From Streptococcus australis ATCC 700641 (GTDB lineage: Bacteria > Bacillota > Bacilli > Lactobacillales > Streptococcaceae), in NCBI RefSeq assembly GCF_000186465.1, contig NZ_GL636091.1, positions 1 through 64,000 of the forward strand: a stretch of 64,000 bases of DNA, given 5' to 3'. The notes beneath the pieces were generated by a model. It saw nothing but the letters and a program-made list of their open reading frames with translations. It searched no databases and was not told the origin of the DNA. Within the stretch, counting starts at the first letter, position 1, and every line of letters begins with the position of its first letter. The position numbers and the translations under genes are program-made. Of the stretch, positions 39,945 to 47,488 are shown one piece after another.

Positions 39945-40725
39945 TTGAGAAGTGCTCCACTCCTTTTCTCAATATGAATCTTGATATAATATAAAAAATG
40001 ATGCACCAAATCAATTGAATACAAATAATTCTCAAATAGTCTATTAATTTATATGTATCATTACTAAACATCTGAAGCGGTTCATATACTAAGTATTTAA
40101 AAGGTAATACATCTAAAAACAGACGAAAATTATTTGAAAAAAAACTTAAAGGCAATAATATTCCTGATAAAAACTGAATTACTATTTCTTTAACAGTAAG
40201 GACAAAAAATATATTTTCTAACCAAAAAGAAAGCATACCTACACAACATGATATTAAAAACCATAGAACCATAGATAGAATAATTGCAATACTTCCTAAA
40301 ATAAGAATTTCAATGGTTAATAACTCATTCTTGTAATAAACACTGGAGAATAAAATGACAGGAATGATGATAAATAATAAATGAGCAAGCCTATCTCCAA
40401 GCATTTTACAAAAATAATACTTATAAAAAGTAACAGGTTTTATTAATATGCTAAAAAAATTTCCTGAATGAACATCGTCATTGATTTCCCAATCAACTGG
40501 ATAAAAAACAAAATATGAAAAAATTATAGTCCCCAAATAGTATTGAACCATTGAGGTAAAATCATATCCTGCTATATTTATCTGGTTACTCTGATATATA
40601 TACGTCCATAAAAATACTGATATCATAATTTGTATACTTGCCTGTAACATTAACAATAGTACACTTGATTTATAGTTCAAAATAGATCGAAATGATATCA
40701 GAATAATAGACATTTCTTTTTTCAA
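39931..40725 (-). CDS. ABC-2 exporter permease (island copy, subunit 1)
   Basis: Membrane subunit of 264 residues with six helices. DDVHSGNFFSILIKPVTFYKYYFCKMLGDR parallels DEVKDGSIIMRLLRPVHFSTSYLFTELG of the paralogue at 49181-49999, and LLPLSFFSNNFRLFLDVLPFKYLVYEPLQM parallels its LIPLTFFPKVVSDIL segment. It overlaps the ATPase gene by 4 bases. It probably forms a heterodimeric channel with the next gene product. Confidence 0.85.
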   Translation of the reverse strand: MKKEMSIILISFRSILNYKSSVLLLMLQASIQIMISVFLWTYIYQSNQINIAGYDFTSMVQYYLGTIIFSYFVFYPVDWEINDDVHSGNFFSILIKPVTFYKYYFCKMLGDRLAHLLFIIIPVILFSSVYYKNELLTIEILILGSIAIILSMVLWFLISCCVGMLSFWLENIFFVLTVKEIVIQFLSGILLPLSFFSNNFRLFLDVLPFKYLVYEPLQMFSNDTYKLIDYLRIICIQLIWCIIFYIISRFILRKGVEHFSNVGG

Positions 40726-41708
40726 TTGTGCTCCTTTTTTGTAAAATAGTTTTGTAAAATAATTTCTTCTAAAGAAAGATTTGATATTTCAAAATCTTCT
40801 ATATCTACAAGCTTATTGATTGATTCTAATGTCTCAAAGACAAAATCTCTAGGTATTTTTAGTATACATTCCGATTTTGTTTGAGAAATGACTACTACTC
40901 CTTTAACAGAGCATAACTCTGGTACCAAATCTAATGTCATTTTTATCTTTAAATATTTAAAATCAGAAAATTTAGATAAAATAACATCCATTGACTCCTG
41001 CAAAATAATTTTTCCTTTGTCAATGACGATTAATTCGTCACAAACAGACGAAATATCATCCATATCATGACTCGTTAAAATAATAGTAGTATGACATTCT
41101 TCATTCATTTTCTTTAAAAATGTTCTGATATCTTTTTTAGACTGTATATCTAACCCTATAGTAGGCTCGTCTAAAAATAATATTTCCGGACTTGTTAAAG
41201 ATGCCGCGATAAACTCCATTTTCATTTTTTGTCCAAGAGAGAGGGTCCGGACCTGCTGGTAAAGCTGATCTTTTACATTCAACAAATTGCTTAATTCCTG
41301 AATTCGTTCTTGTAAAATCGCCGGTTCTACCTCATATAAAGTACCAATCAATTGAAAATAATCCATAGCCGAAACATCTTGAAATAACTGTAATTTATTT
41401 CCTACTACTATTGAAATTTTTTTTCTAAAATTTATACTTCTTTTAAATGGAATTTCTCCATTCACTTCTAATTTTCCGGAACTAGGATAAAGAGTCCCAG
41501 TCAACATTTTAATCGTTGTGGATTTACCAGCTCCATTACTCCCAATAAAGCCAACTATACTCCCTCTCTTAATCGTAAAACTAATATCTTGAACAGCTCG
41601 AATCGTTATTTGATTACGTTTCAAAAATCTCTTGATAAATGGGAGTCTTGAATCAAAATTATAAAAATTTTTAGATAAATTCTGAGCATTAATAACTATT
41701 TCACTCAT
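40722..41708 (-). CDS. ABC exporter ATPase (island copy)
   Basis: ATPase of 328 residues: Walker A GSNGAGKS near 60, signature LSLGQKMKMEF near 160, Walker B LFLDEPTIGLD, H-loop LTSHDMDD and a C-terminal regulatory part. The start at 41708 is preferred to one 45 bases earlier because AAGGAGAG precedes it and the protein then begins MSEIVINAQNLSKNF. It overlaps the small upstream ORF by 8 bases. It is paralogous to the ATPase at 50001-50993. Confidence 0.9.
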   Translation of the reverse strand: MSEIVINAQNLSKNFYNFDSRLPFIKRFLKRNQITIRAVQDISFTIKRGSIVGFIGSNGAGKSTTIKMLTGTLYPSSGKLEVNGEIPFKRSINFRKKISIVVGNKLQLFQDVSAMDYFQLIGTLYEVEPAILQERIQELSNLLNVKDQLYQQVRTLSLGQKMKMEFIAASLTSPEILFLDEPTIGLDIQSKKDIRTFLKKMNEECHTTIILTSHDMDDISSVCDELIVIDKGKIILQESMDVILSKFSDFKYLKIKMTLDLVPELCSVKGVVVISQTKSECILKIPRDFVFETLESINKLVDIEDFEISNLSLEEIILQNYFTKKEHN

Positions 41709-41904
41709 ATATCTCTCCTTTCGATAAAATATATTTACTTGTACTTTTTCCATACTTTACCAAAATGCTAAAGATTGAGCTAAAATCTTCGGGATGGGTA
41801 AAATAATATTTGTCTTTAAAAAGTTTCTCAAAACCTTCAAGGCGATTATTGAAATCATTAAATTTTGTATTGTCTAGCTGGTTGAATGTCTCTTTAATAT
41901 CCAT
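41701..41904 (-). CDS. Small ORF of 67 residues at the head of the island ABC operon
   Basis: Not recognised. Begins MDIKETFNQLDNTKFNDF, is rich in Phe, Lys, Asp and Asn, has no signal peptide or membrane helix and no Cys. It has a ribosome site (CGGAGAAAG) and overlaps the ATPase start by 8 bases, so it is probably translated and coupled to it. It could be a peptide substrate, an accessory protein, or the remaining start of a longer gene cut short by a deletion. Confidence 0.6.
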   Translation of the reverse strand: MDIKETFNQLDNTKFNDFNNRLEGFEKLFKDKYYFTHPEDFSSIFSILVKYGKSTSKYILSKGEIYE

Positions 41905-42017
41905 AAACTTTCTCCGTGATTCTTTATTTCACTTTATAAATAGAAGAGTGTCTATATATTTATAGATCCTCAAGAACTTGCATTTTATCAAGTATAAGTA
42001 GAATAGTATGTAAGGGT

Positions 42018-42046
42018 TTACATATTCATATTATATGATTATGTAA
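42018..42046. promoter_or_regulatory. Palindromic operator over the island ABC promoter
   Basis: A 29-base near-perfect palindrome centred on 42032, with 13 of 14 base pairs symmetric: outer arms TTACATA and TATGTAA, inner arms TCATAT and ATATGA. It covers the -10 and part of the spacer, as expected for a repressor site. No intact regulator gene is adjacent. Confidence 0.65.
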
Positions 42047-42058
42047 GGAATCCGTCAA
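42030..42058 (-). promoter_or_regulatory. Promoter of the small ORF/ABC operon
   Basis: TTGACG (42053-42058) and TATAAT (42030-42035) on the minus strand, spacer 17. The leader to the first start codon is about 120 bases. Confidence 0.75.
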
Positions 42059-42296
42059 TTTTCCACATTATTATATGACAAAATGTATTTTTTAAAAATG
42101 CAAAAATCTATGAGCAAGATGTTTGACTTCCTTTTTTAAAGTATATATACTTATATTAACCTTAGAAAAGAAAAAATGTTTGAACAGATACTCAATAATA
42201 ATTACTTTTTTAAAATTAAAATTCGAACTTTAAATTTTTATCTTTTTTATATTATTGAGTAACCTAAATTGCCCAATTTGTAAAATTTAGCTAGAC
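42059..42296. other. AT-rich stretch without a gene
   Basis: No coding region supported. The only structure seen is a 14-base palindrome, AAGTATATATACTT, at 42139-42152. Confidence 0.5.
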
Positions 42297-42332
42297 AAAA
42301 AAAGACATCCAAGAGAAATTTCTTAAATGTCT
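42297..42332 (-). terminator. Hairpin behind the rpsI fragment
   Basis: AGACAT (42303-42308) pairs with ATGTCT (42327-42332), with inner pairing AAGA/TCTT; on the minus strand TTTTTTT follows. It probably is the natural rpsI terminator carried along with the fragment. Confidence 0.6.
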
Positions 42333-42357
42333 GTAAACGTTGATATAAGCGTGTTGA

Positions 42358-42408
42358 TTAACGTTTTGATAATTGTGATGCTTTACGAGCTTTCTTAAGA
42401 CCTGGTTT
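42358..42408 (-). pseudogene. Stray 3' end of rpsI (ribosomal protein S9)
   Basis: On the minus strand 16 codons read KPGLKKARKASQLSKR then TAA, the C-terminus of streptococcal S9 (normally ...KKPGLKKARKASQFSKR). Nothing upstream continues S9. The 3' end of rpsI is a known integration target of streptococcal ICEs, so this is best read as an attachment-site relic. Confidence 0.75.
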
Positions 42409-42573
42409 GGAAAGTATGGGTTTCAGTTGGACTAAAAACAGCGTATTATCAAGGCTTTTCAGAACGATATCTACTGATTAATTTCATAAAATCTGAATCA
42501 ATATTTTTAAAATAGGGGAATAGTTTAGGTCTCTAAGCATTAAAATAATACACCTAACTTTGGTCACCGTTTT
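42409..42573. other. Non-coding debris between the rpsI fragment and the TMEM175 fragment
   Basis: No gene supported. An open stretch on the plus strand (about 42418-42513) has no start and no recognisable family. Confidence 0.4.
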
Positions 42574-42921
42574 TTAGTTATTCACTCTTTTTTCGGATAG
42601 TGTTTTTAAAGTTATGATGTAAAATGCCGCAATTAAAACACTATACATCATAATCGGAGGATAGAGAATTAAGGATAGAATCAATCCCACTCCTTTAATT
42701 ATTAGGTCAGGTATCAATAACTTCCTATATTGTGCGGTAGCTTCAAGTAATTCTTTCTGATCTATATTGGGTTTATCAATTACTTTATGTAAAAACCAGT
42801 TTGCTACCGTTGAAACAATAACAATCAGTCCATAAAAGAGCTGTGCCGTATGATTCATGAAATGACTACTAACTATTCCAGTAGCATAGGGCATAAATGA
42901 AACAAAAAATAAAAGATACAA
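42574..42921 (-). pseudogene. 3' fragment of a TMEM175-type (DUF1211) channel gene
   Basis: The 115 residues begin at a TTG with an in-frame stop two codons upstream and resemble the second half of bacterial TMEM175 potassium channels: YLLFFVSFMPYATGIVSS, then VANWFLHKVID and three helices. The family is usually about 200 residues, so the first half is missing. It abuts a truncated XRE gene, marking a deletion junction. Confidence 0.65.
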
Positions 42922-42927
42922 ATTCTT

Positions 42928-43062
42928 TCAAATTTCTCCCTTTTCAACTTGGCTAACTTGACCTGCATTACCTAGGTCGCTTTGCTTTAAATTATACTTT
43001 TTTCTTAAACATTTGATACGAGTAGGTATTTCTTGTGAGTAATTTTCATCAAAAAATTTCAT
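42928..43062 (-). pseudogene. Truncated XRE-family regulator (44 aa)
   Basis: An ATG with GGAGATTATAT upstream opens MKFFDENYSQEIPTRIKC and continues into an XRE helix-turn-helix: LRKKYNLKQSDLGNAG followed by QVSQVEKGEI, then TGA. The rest of the protein is gone and the TMEM175 fragment starts 7 bases later. It could be a remnant of an Rgg/PlcR-type or element-borne regulator. Confidence 0.65.
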
Positions 43063-43105
43063 ATATAATCTCCCTATAATCATGGAAAAGTAGTAAAAAT
43101 AGTTG

Positions 43106-43444
43106 TTATCCTAGTTGATTAAAAAAATCTCTGATTTCCTCATCTTTTATAAAATAATATATAATTTTCCCCTCTCTTCTAGTGCCCAAGATGTTTTGAT
43201 TGGCTAGTTTACGAAGATGGTGGGAGGCAGATGCCATACTGAGATTTAATAAACAGGCTATATCGCAGACACAGAGTTCTTCGACGGCAAGGAGATAAAA
43301 GATGATATTTATCTGTTTATTATCGGTAAATTTTGATAAAATGCGAAGTGATTTTTGGACTTTTTCCTTTTCAAGGTAGTTCGTTGCGGTTGTAACATTT
43401 TGTTGATTTATAACATCCACTTGACAGATACTATCTTTTTTCAT
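43106..43444 (-). CDS. cadX: ArsR-family metal-responsive repressor CadX/CadC
   Basis: Winged-helix repressor of 112 residues that leaves DNA on binding Cd/Zn/Pb. The metal motif ELCVCDIACLL (near 60) sits in the recognition region, followed by LSMASASHHLRKLANQNILGTRREGKIIYYF. A second Cys is at residue 7 of the N-terminal arm. The start at 43444 is chosen for AGGAGAAA upstream. It follows cadD by 11 bases, the usual cadDX order, and probably controls the operator upstream of cadD. Confidence 0.88.
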   Translation of the reverse strand: MKKDSICQVDVINQQNVTTATNYLEKEKVQKSLRILSKFTDNKQINIIFYLLAVEELCVCDIACLLNLSMASASHHLRKLANQNILGTRREGKIIYYFIKDEEIRDFFNQLG

Positions 43445-43455
43445 AATTTTTTCTC

Positions 43456-44070
43456 CTAGCCTAACACAGCCCATAGCATGTCAAAGCTGTTGTTTTCAAT
43501 CAGGATATACATCCCCAATCCTAAATAGACAACGGCAATAAACCATCTGCTATATTTTTCCAAAGTTTCCCCAACAGAAGGGACTTGTGCTAATTTTTGG
43601 GCAGAAAAAACCAAGAGATAAATCATGACTAGAAAAGTAAGTAAAGTCACTATCAAATTCGCTAAATTTAAGGTGGTAAAATATGGGACAAAGACACCAA
43701 TATTGTCAGCGCCACAACTTGCAAAAGTAATCATAGCGACTAGAAAAATCAGGTTTTTATTGTCTTTTCGCAAACCATCTTTTGCAATAGCTTCTCCATC
43801 AGAATCTCCTAAAAGCAAAACTTTGAGGCCTAGGAAAATTGGAATCAAACCGAGTAAACCTAAAATCTCTTTACTAGGAATATAATTTAAGACAAATGCA
43901 AAAAGCAAACTTAGGAATATTAGACTAACAGAGCCTAGAAATTGTCCTAAATAGATGTTAATGATGTCCTTTCTGCTTTTTCTTTTGGCAAAAAATAACA
44001 TTAGGATAATAAGTAAGTCTACGGCTGTCCCAGAATACAGGATTATTGAAGTAACAATATTTTGAATCAT
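43456..44070 (-). CDS. cadD: Cadmium resistance transporter CadD
   Basis: Integral membrane protein of 204 residues with about five or six helices, giving cadmium (and partly zinc) resistance. Family patterns include AVDLLIILMLFFA, IYLGQFLGS and FASCGADNIGVFVPYF with the conserved Cys and Asp. The start at 44070 is placed by GAGGTG upstream. It is the first gene of cadDX behind a strong promoter and palindromic operator. Confidence 0.9.
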   Translation of the reverse strand: MIQNIVTSIILYSGTAVDLLIILMLFFAKRKSRKDIINIYLGQFLGSVSLIFLSLLFAFVLNYIPSKEILGLLGLIPIFLGLKVLLLGDSDGEAIAKDGLRKDNKNLIFLVAMITFASCGADNIGVFVPYFTTLNLANLIVTLLTFLVMIYLLVFSAQKLAQVPSVGETLEKYSRWFIAVVYLGLGMYILIENNSFDMLWAVLG

Positions 44071-44079
44071 AAAACACCT

Positions 44080-44101
44080 CATTCAAATATATTTTTGAAT
44101 G
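44080..44101. promoter_or_regulatory. cadDX operator
   Basis: Perfect inverted repeat CATTCAAA (44080-44087) and TTTGAATG (44094-44101) with a 6-base spacer, the usual form of ArsR/CadC operators. It lies directly downstream of the -10. Confidence 0.8.
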
Positions 44102-44102
44102 T

Positions 44103-44131
44103 ATTCTAACATTAAACTTTGTAGATGTCAA
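44103..44131 (-). promoter_or_regulatory. cadDX promoter
   Basis: TTGACA (44126-44131) and TAGAAT (44103-44108) on the minus strand, spacer 17. Transcription would start inside the operator. Confidence 0.8.
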
Positions 44132-44255
44132 CTTAAAATCCACCAATTAATAATTGCATGTCAATATTTGTATTGTGAAACTAGTTTCAGAAATATATAG
44201 TCTTAAAGTATGTCCACTGCCAAAGGTTTTTTCAATATTTAAGAGGAGATTTATA

Positions 44256-44414
44256 ATGGTTCATTTCTATAAATTTATAAACGAGTTATATATTTTGTTT
44301 AACCAATTATTAACTATTTTTATCAATAATCACTTCATTAATTTGTACTTTTTAATTTTGATTTATTTTTCGTGCATATTTTATATGAATTTAATTCTAA
44401 TACATTTTAAATAA
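44256..44414 (+). CDS. Possible hydrophobic small peptide (52 aa)
   Basis: ATG preceded by AAGAGGAGA at good distance; the product is almost wholly hydrophobic (Phe, Ile, Leu, Tyr and Asn), starting MVHFYKFINELYILF. The base composition is so A+T rich that such a peptide could arise by chance. No promoter was clear. Confidence 0.3.
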   Translation: MVHFYKFINELYILFNQLLTIFINNHFINLYFLILIYFSCIFYMNLILIHFK

Positions 44415-44433
44415 AAAATACGCAATTTTAATT

Positions 44434-44459
44434 GGCACTGACCCCCGTAAATGAGAATT
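44434..44459 (+). repeat. Left IS3-like terminal inverted repeat of the copper cassette
   Basis: Starts GGCACTGACCCC and ends ATGAGAATT. Its reverse complement matches 47463-47488 at 21 of 26 positions. The CTGACCCC core resembles the ends of IS3/IS150-family insertion sequences. No transposase lies between the two ends. Confidence 0.6.
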
Positions 44460-44584
44460 AAATAAAAACACCTCCAAGTTGGAGACGGTGGTATTATTGT
44501 CAAGAAAATAGAATAACAAGCTATAAAACTGTCGAAATAGGTGGCTTTTAGGATTTTAAAAGAAATCAGTTCTATAATAAATTA
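44460..44584. other. Non-coding stretch inside the copper cassette
   Basis: No gene seen. It includes a short inverted repeat (ACCTCCAAG/CTTGGAGAC region at about 44471-44492) that may be insertion-sequence debris. Confidence 0.4.
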
Positions 44585-44631
44585 AAAATCGTGTTGGTAG
44601 AAAAATCGTCTACTTCTACCAACACGATTTT
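44585..44631. terminator. Terminator of the copper operon
   Basis: Perfect 18 bp stem: 44585-44602 (ending GTTGGTAGAA) against 44614-44631 (starting TTCTACCAAC), 11-base loop, with T and A tracts on both sides. Confidence 0.85.
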
Positions 44632-44715
44632 ACAAAGAGCCAGTACTTACATCTCTTTTTCTCCTGTAAAACTATTGTATCTTGATACTTTAAGGAGTTT
44701 CAATCATTCAATCTG

Positions 44716-46902
44716 TTAACCGTTATTTTTTGGATCTAAACTTAACAACATCGCATTAATGGCGACGATGACTGTTGACACAGACATTAGGATTGCTCCT
44801 AATGCAGGGCTTAATGTGATACCAATAGGAGCCAAAATTCCTGCAGCTAGAGGGATAGCTATAAAGTTATAACCAGCTCCCCAAAATAGGTTTTGTTTCA
44901 TTTTACGAGTTGTTTTGTGTGCTAATTCAATGAATGATTCAATATCTCCTGGATCGGATTGAGTCAATATGACATCAGCTGAATCCAATGCAACTTGAGT
45001 TCCAGCACCTATAGCTATACCAACATCTGCTAAGGCAAGAGAAGGAGCATCATTTACACCATCACCTACCATGATAACTTTCTTTCCTTCATCTTTAAGT
45101 GTTTTAACTAACTCATATTTGTCTTGTGGAGATTGATTTGATCTATATTCAATCCCTAAATCTACTGCCGCGCCTTGAGCCGCTTTTTCATTATCACCTG
45201 TTGCCATAATTGGTTGAATATTGTTCTTTTTAAGAGCTTTAATTAACTCTTTACTCGTTGGTTTTAATTCGTCCCCTAAAGCTACAGCACCAATGGCATC
45301 ATCGTTTTCTACTAAGATACTAAGAGTTGCTCCTTTTGGAATAGCCATATCAAGATTACGTCCATAGGCTTTTTGACTAATTAATTGGTAACGGTGCCCA
45401 CCTGCTTTACCCTCTACTCCAGAACCGGAAATCACATCAATCGAATCAAAAGATGCTGGACGTATATTTTGCTGCTCGGCGAAACTTACAATTGATTGAG
45501 CAATTGGGTGGCTAGATCCTCCTTCAATACCTGCCAATAAGGCAATGATTTCCTCTTTTGTATATTTGTCATTAAGAAGTTTTACATCTAATACTTTAAA
45601 TTCACCAGTTGTTAAAGTACCCGTTTTATCTAAAATCATCACATCTGCATCTTGAGCTATTTCTAAGGCTTGGCGGTCTTTTACTAGTAAGCCACGGCTA
45701 GCTCCTAAGCTTGTGCTACGGGCGGTTACCAATGGAATAGCCAGACCCAATGCGTGCGGACAAGCAATAACTAATGTAGTAATAGTAAATATAACTGCCG
45801 TTGGGATATCTCCAATAATCATCCACACTACAAAAGCAATTAGCGAGACAATAACAGCAATATAGAAGAGCCACCCTGCAACCTTTTGAGCAATATTTTC
45901 TGCTCTGGAAGGCTGACTTTGAGCTTGGCTAATTAAATTCTGAACTTGAGAGATGAAGGATTGATCACCTGTCTCATTCACTTTAATATAAAGAACCCCT
46001 TCTCCATTTGTTGAGCCCCCGATTACTTCATCGCCAGGGCCTTTTTTAACTGCTTTTGATTCTCCAGTCAAAAGAGCTTCATTTAAACGTGATTCGCCAC
46101 GCTCGATAATCCCGTCTGCTGGCACATTTTCTCCGGCTTGAACACGAATTAAATCACCTACCTTTAAGTCAGCAACTGGACGTGTTTCAATTGAATCGTC
46201 TTCTAATACAACGTGAGCATCTTTCGGCACTAACTTAGCCAATTCTGCTTGTGCGTCTCCTGCTTCTCCAATAGCTTTCATCTCAATCCAGTGACCTAAT
46301 AGCATGATTAATAGTAATGAAGCAAATTCAAAGAAAAAGTCCATCACGTGTTCACCCGTTACGTAGGTAATGATCACAGCATAAATACTGTATAAATATG
46401 AAACACTTAAACCTAAAGAAACGAGTGACATCATTCCAGGTTCTTTTTGTTTAAATTCGTCAACTGCACCTTGATAGAATGGACGTCCACCATAAATAAT
46501 TAATATAGTAGATAAAATAGCTACTACAATATCAGAATATGGAAAAGTAAACTGGAATGGTAGTTCAAATCCATGCAAAGGGACTAAGAGCATAATAATG
46601 ATTCCTAGTGGCAATGACTTTAAGAAAAGTTCCTTAAAGCTTCCGTGATGATGGTGGGCATGCCCACTGTGTCCGCTGTGATCATGTCCACTGTGCCCGC
46701 TGTGATTATGTCCACTGTGCCCGCTGTGATTATGTCCACTGTGCCCGCTGTGATTATGTCCACTGTGCCCGCTGTGGTCATTCCCACTGTGCCCGCAGTG
46801 ATCATGCCCAGCATGATGTACTTGATGTTGATCCTTATGGTATCCATGTTCATCTGTGATTCCATGCTCGTGTTTTAACTTATCCATGTTGTCATTATTC
46901 AT
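44716..46902 (-). CDS. copB: Copper-translocating P-type ATPase CopB (His-rich, CPH type)
   Basis: Metal-exporting P1B ATPase of 728 residues. The N-terminus (about 15-85) is extremely His rich, with several copies of GHSGHNHS in place of the usual heavy-metal domain. Then come membrane helices, the TGES loop (LLTGESKAV), the metal-binding CPH motif in VIACPHALGLAIP, the phosphorylation motif DKTGTLTTG and the hinge GDGVNDAPSLALADVG. CPH and a His-rich head mark the CopB (P1B-3) group. It lies 19 bases behind copY. No copA or copZ is present. Confidence 0.93.
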   Translation of the reverse strand: MNNDNMDKLKHEHGITDEHGYHKDQHQVHHAGHDHCGHSGNDHSGHSGHNHSGHSGHNHSGHSGHNHSGHSGHDHSGHSGHAHHHHGSFKELFLKSLPLGIIIMLLVPLHGFELPFQFTFPYSDIVVAILSTILIIYGGRPFYQGAVDEFKQKEPGMMSLVSLGLSVSYLYSIYAVIITYVTGEHVMDFFFEFASLLLIMLLGHWIEMKAIGEAGDAQAELAKLVPKDAHVVLEDDSIETRPVADLKVGDLIRVQAGENVPADGIIERGESRLNEALLTGESKAVKKGPGDEVIGGSTNGEGVLYIKVNETGDQSFISQVQNLISQAQSQPSRAENIAQKVAGWLFYIAVIVSLIAFVVWMIIGDIPTAVIFTITTLVIACPHALGLAIPLVTARSTSLGASRGLLVKDRQALEIAQDADVMILDKTGTLTTGEFKVLDVKLLNDKYTKEEIIALLAGIEGGSSHPIAQSIVSFAEQQNIRPASFDSIDVISGSGVEGKAGGHRYQLISQKAYGRNLDMAIPKGATLSILVENDDAIGAVALGDELKPTSKELIKALKKNNIQPIMATGDNEKAAQGAAVDLGIEYRSNQSPQDKYELVKTLKDEGKKVIMVGDGVNDAPSLALADVGIAIGAGTQVALDSADVILTQSDPGDIESFIELAHKTTRKMKQNLFWGAGYNFIAIPLAAGILAPIGITLSPALGAILMSVSTVIVAINAMLLSLDPKNNG
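46664..46807. repeat. Six tandem 24-base repeats in copB
   Basis: Units start at 46664, 46688, 46712, 46736, 46760 and 46784, with CCACTGTGCCCGCTGTGATT as the common start. Three central units (46688-46759) are identical; the outer ones differ at a few positions. Each codes for eight residues of the GHSGHNHS type, so unit number can change without a frameshift. Confidence 0.9.
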
Positions 46903-46921
46903 TTTAAATTCCTCCTTATGC

Positions 46922-47371
46922 TTAATGATGATGTAAATGACATTCGCATTGTCCTTCTGGACAATTGCAATCCACTTCTTCTACTGCGAAAGATTTTTTC
47001 ATCTCTAATATTTTTTCTAGTCGATCTATATCATCGAAGCTTAAAACATGATCTTCAATGATGCTTCCTATTACATTTCCGACTTTCTTATTGCAAATAC
47101 GGTTAAAAATATCTTCTGCATAATCCCTTACGGCTTCTGTCTCTTCAATATTGGCAGTGTAAATAAACTTTCTACCTTCATGCTCTGTATTTAGTACGCC
47201 TTTTCCAACTAATCGACCTAAGATCGTTTTGATAGTGGATTGTGTCCAGTCCATTTTTTCTTGCAATACGGAAATGACTTTTTTACTAGTTACTCGATCA
47301 TTTGCCCAAACTACACGCATGACTTCCCATTCTGCATCTGTGATATAAGTATTAAATTCTATTGTGCTCAT
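46922..47371 (-). CDS. copY: Copper-responsive repressor CopY/TcrY
   Basis: BlaI/MecI-type winged-helix repressor of 149 residues: ITDAEWEVMRVVWANDRVTSKKVISVL and DWTQSTIKTILGRLVGKGVL form the DNA-binding domain. The C-terminal CNCPEGQCEC (CxCxxxxCxC) is the CopY metal hook, followed by HLHHH. It is the first gene of copYB and acts on two cop boxes upstream. Confidence 0.93.
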   Translation of the reverse strand: MSTIEFNTYITDAEWEVMRVVWANDRVTSKKVISVLQEKMDWTQSTIKTILGRLVGKGVLNTEHEGRKFIYTANIEETEAVRDYAEDIFNRICNKKVGNVIGSIIEDHVLSFDDIDRLEKILEMKKSFAVEEVDCNCPEGQCECHLHHH

Positions 47372-47392
47372 TCTCCTTCCTCCCTAGTCGTC

Positions 47393-47450
47393 TACAGATG
47401 TAAACGAATATGTTTAAAATAAGTTTACCATTGTAAACGAATTATGTCAA
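47393..47450 (-). promoter_or_regulatory. copYB promoter with two cop boxes
   Basis: TTGACA (47445-47450) and TAAACT (47422-47427) on the minus strand, spacer 17. Cop boxes: TACAGATGTA (47393-47402, exact TACAnnTGTA) and TACCATTGTA (47426-47435, one mismatch). They begin 33 bases apart and the second overlaps the promoter, as in the enterococcal cop operon. Confidence 0.8.
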
Positions 47451-47462
47451 GTCTTTTTATTA

Positions 47463-47488
47463 AATTCTCACTTTTTGGGGTCAGTCCC
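47463..47488 (-). repeat. Right IS3-like terminal inverted repeat of the copper cassette
   Basis: Reads GGGACTGACCCC on the minus strand and pairs with 44434-44459 as an inverted repeat (21 of 26). Together they bracket 3.05 kb holding only copB and copY. Confidence 0.6.

Noticed and set aside
39144..42058. RiPP biosynthesis cluster around the 67-residue ORF
   Set aside because: No leader peptide pattern, no Cys/Ser/Thr-rich core and no maturation enzyme lie nearby; an ABC exporter alone is not enough.
46645..46878. Repetitive ORFs on both strands and CRISPR-like periodicity
   Set aside because: The 24-base units are contiguous, without spacers, and lie in frame inside copB; other frames are shadows of its His-rich head.
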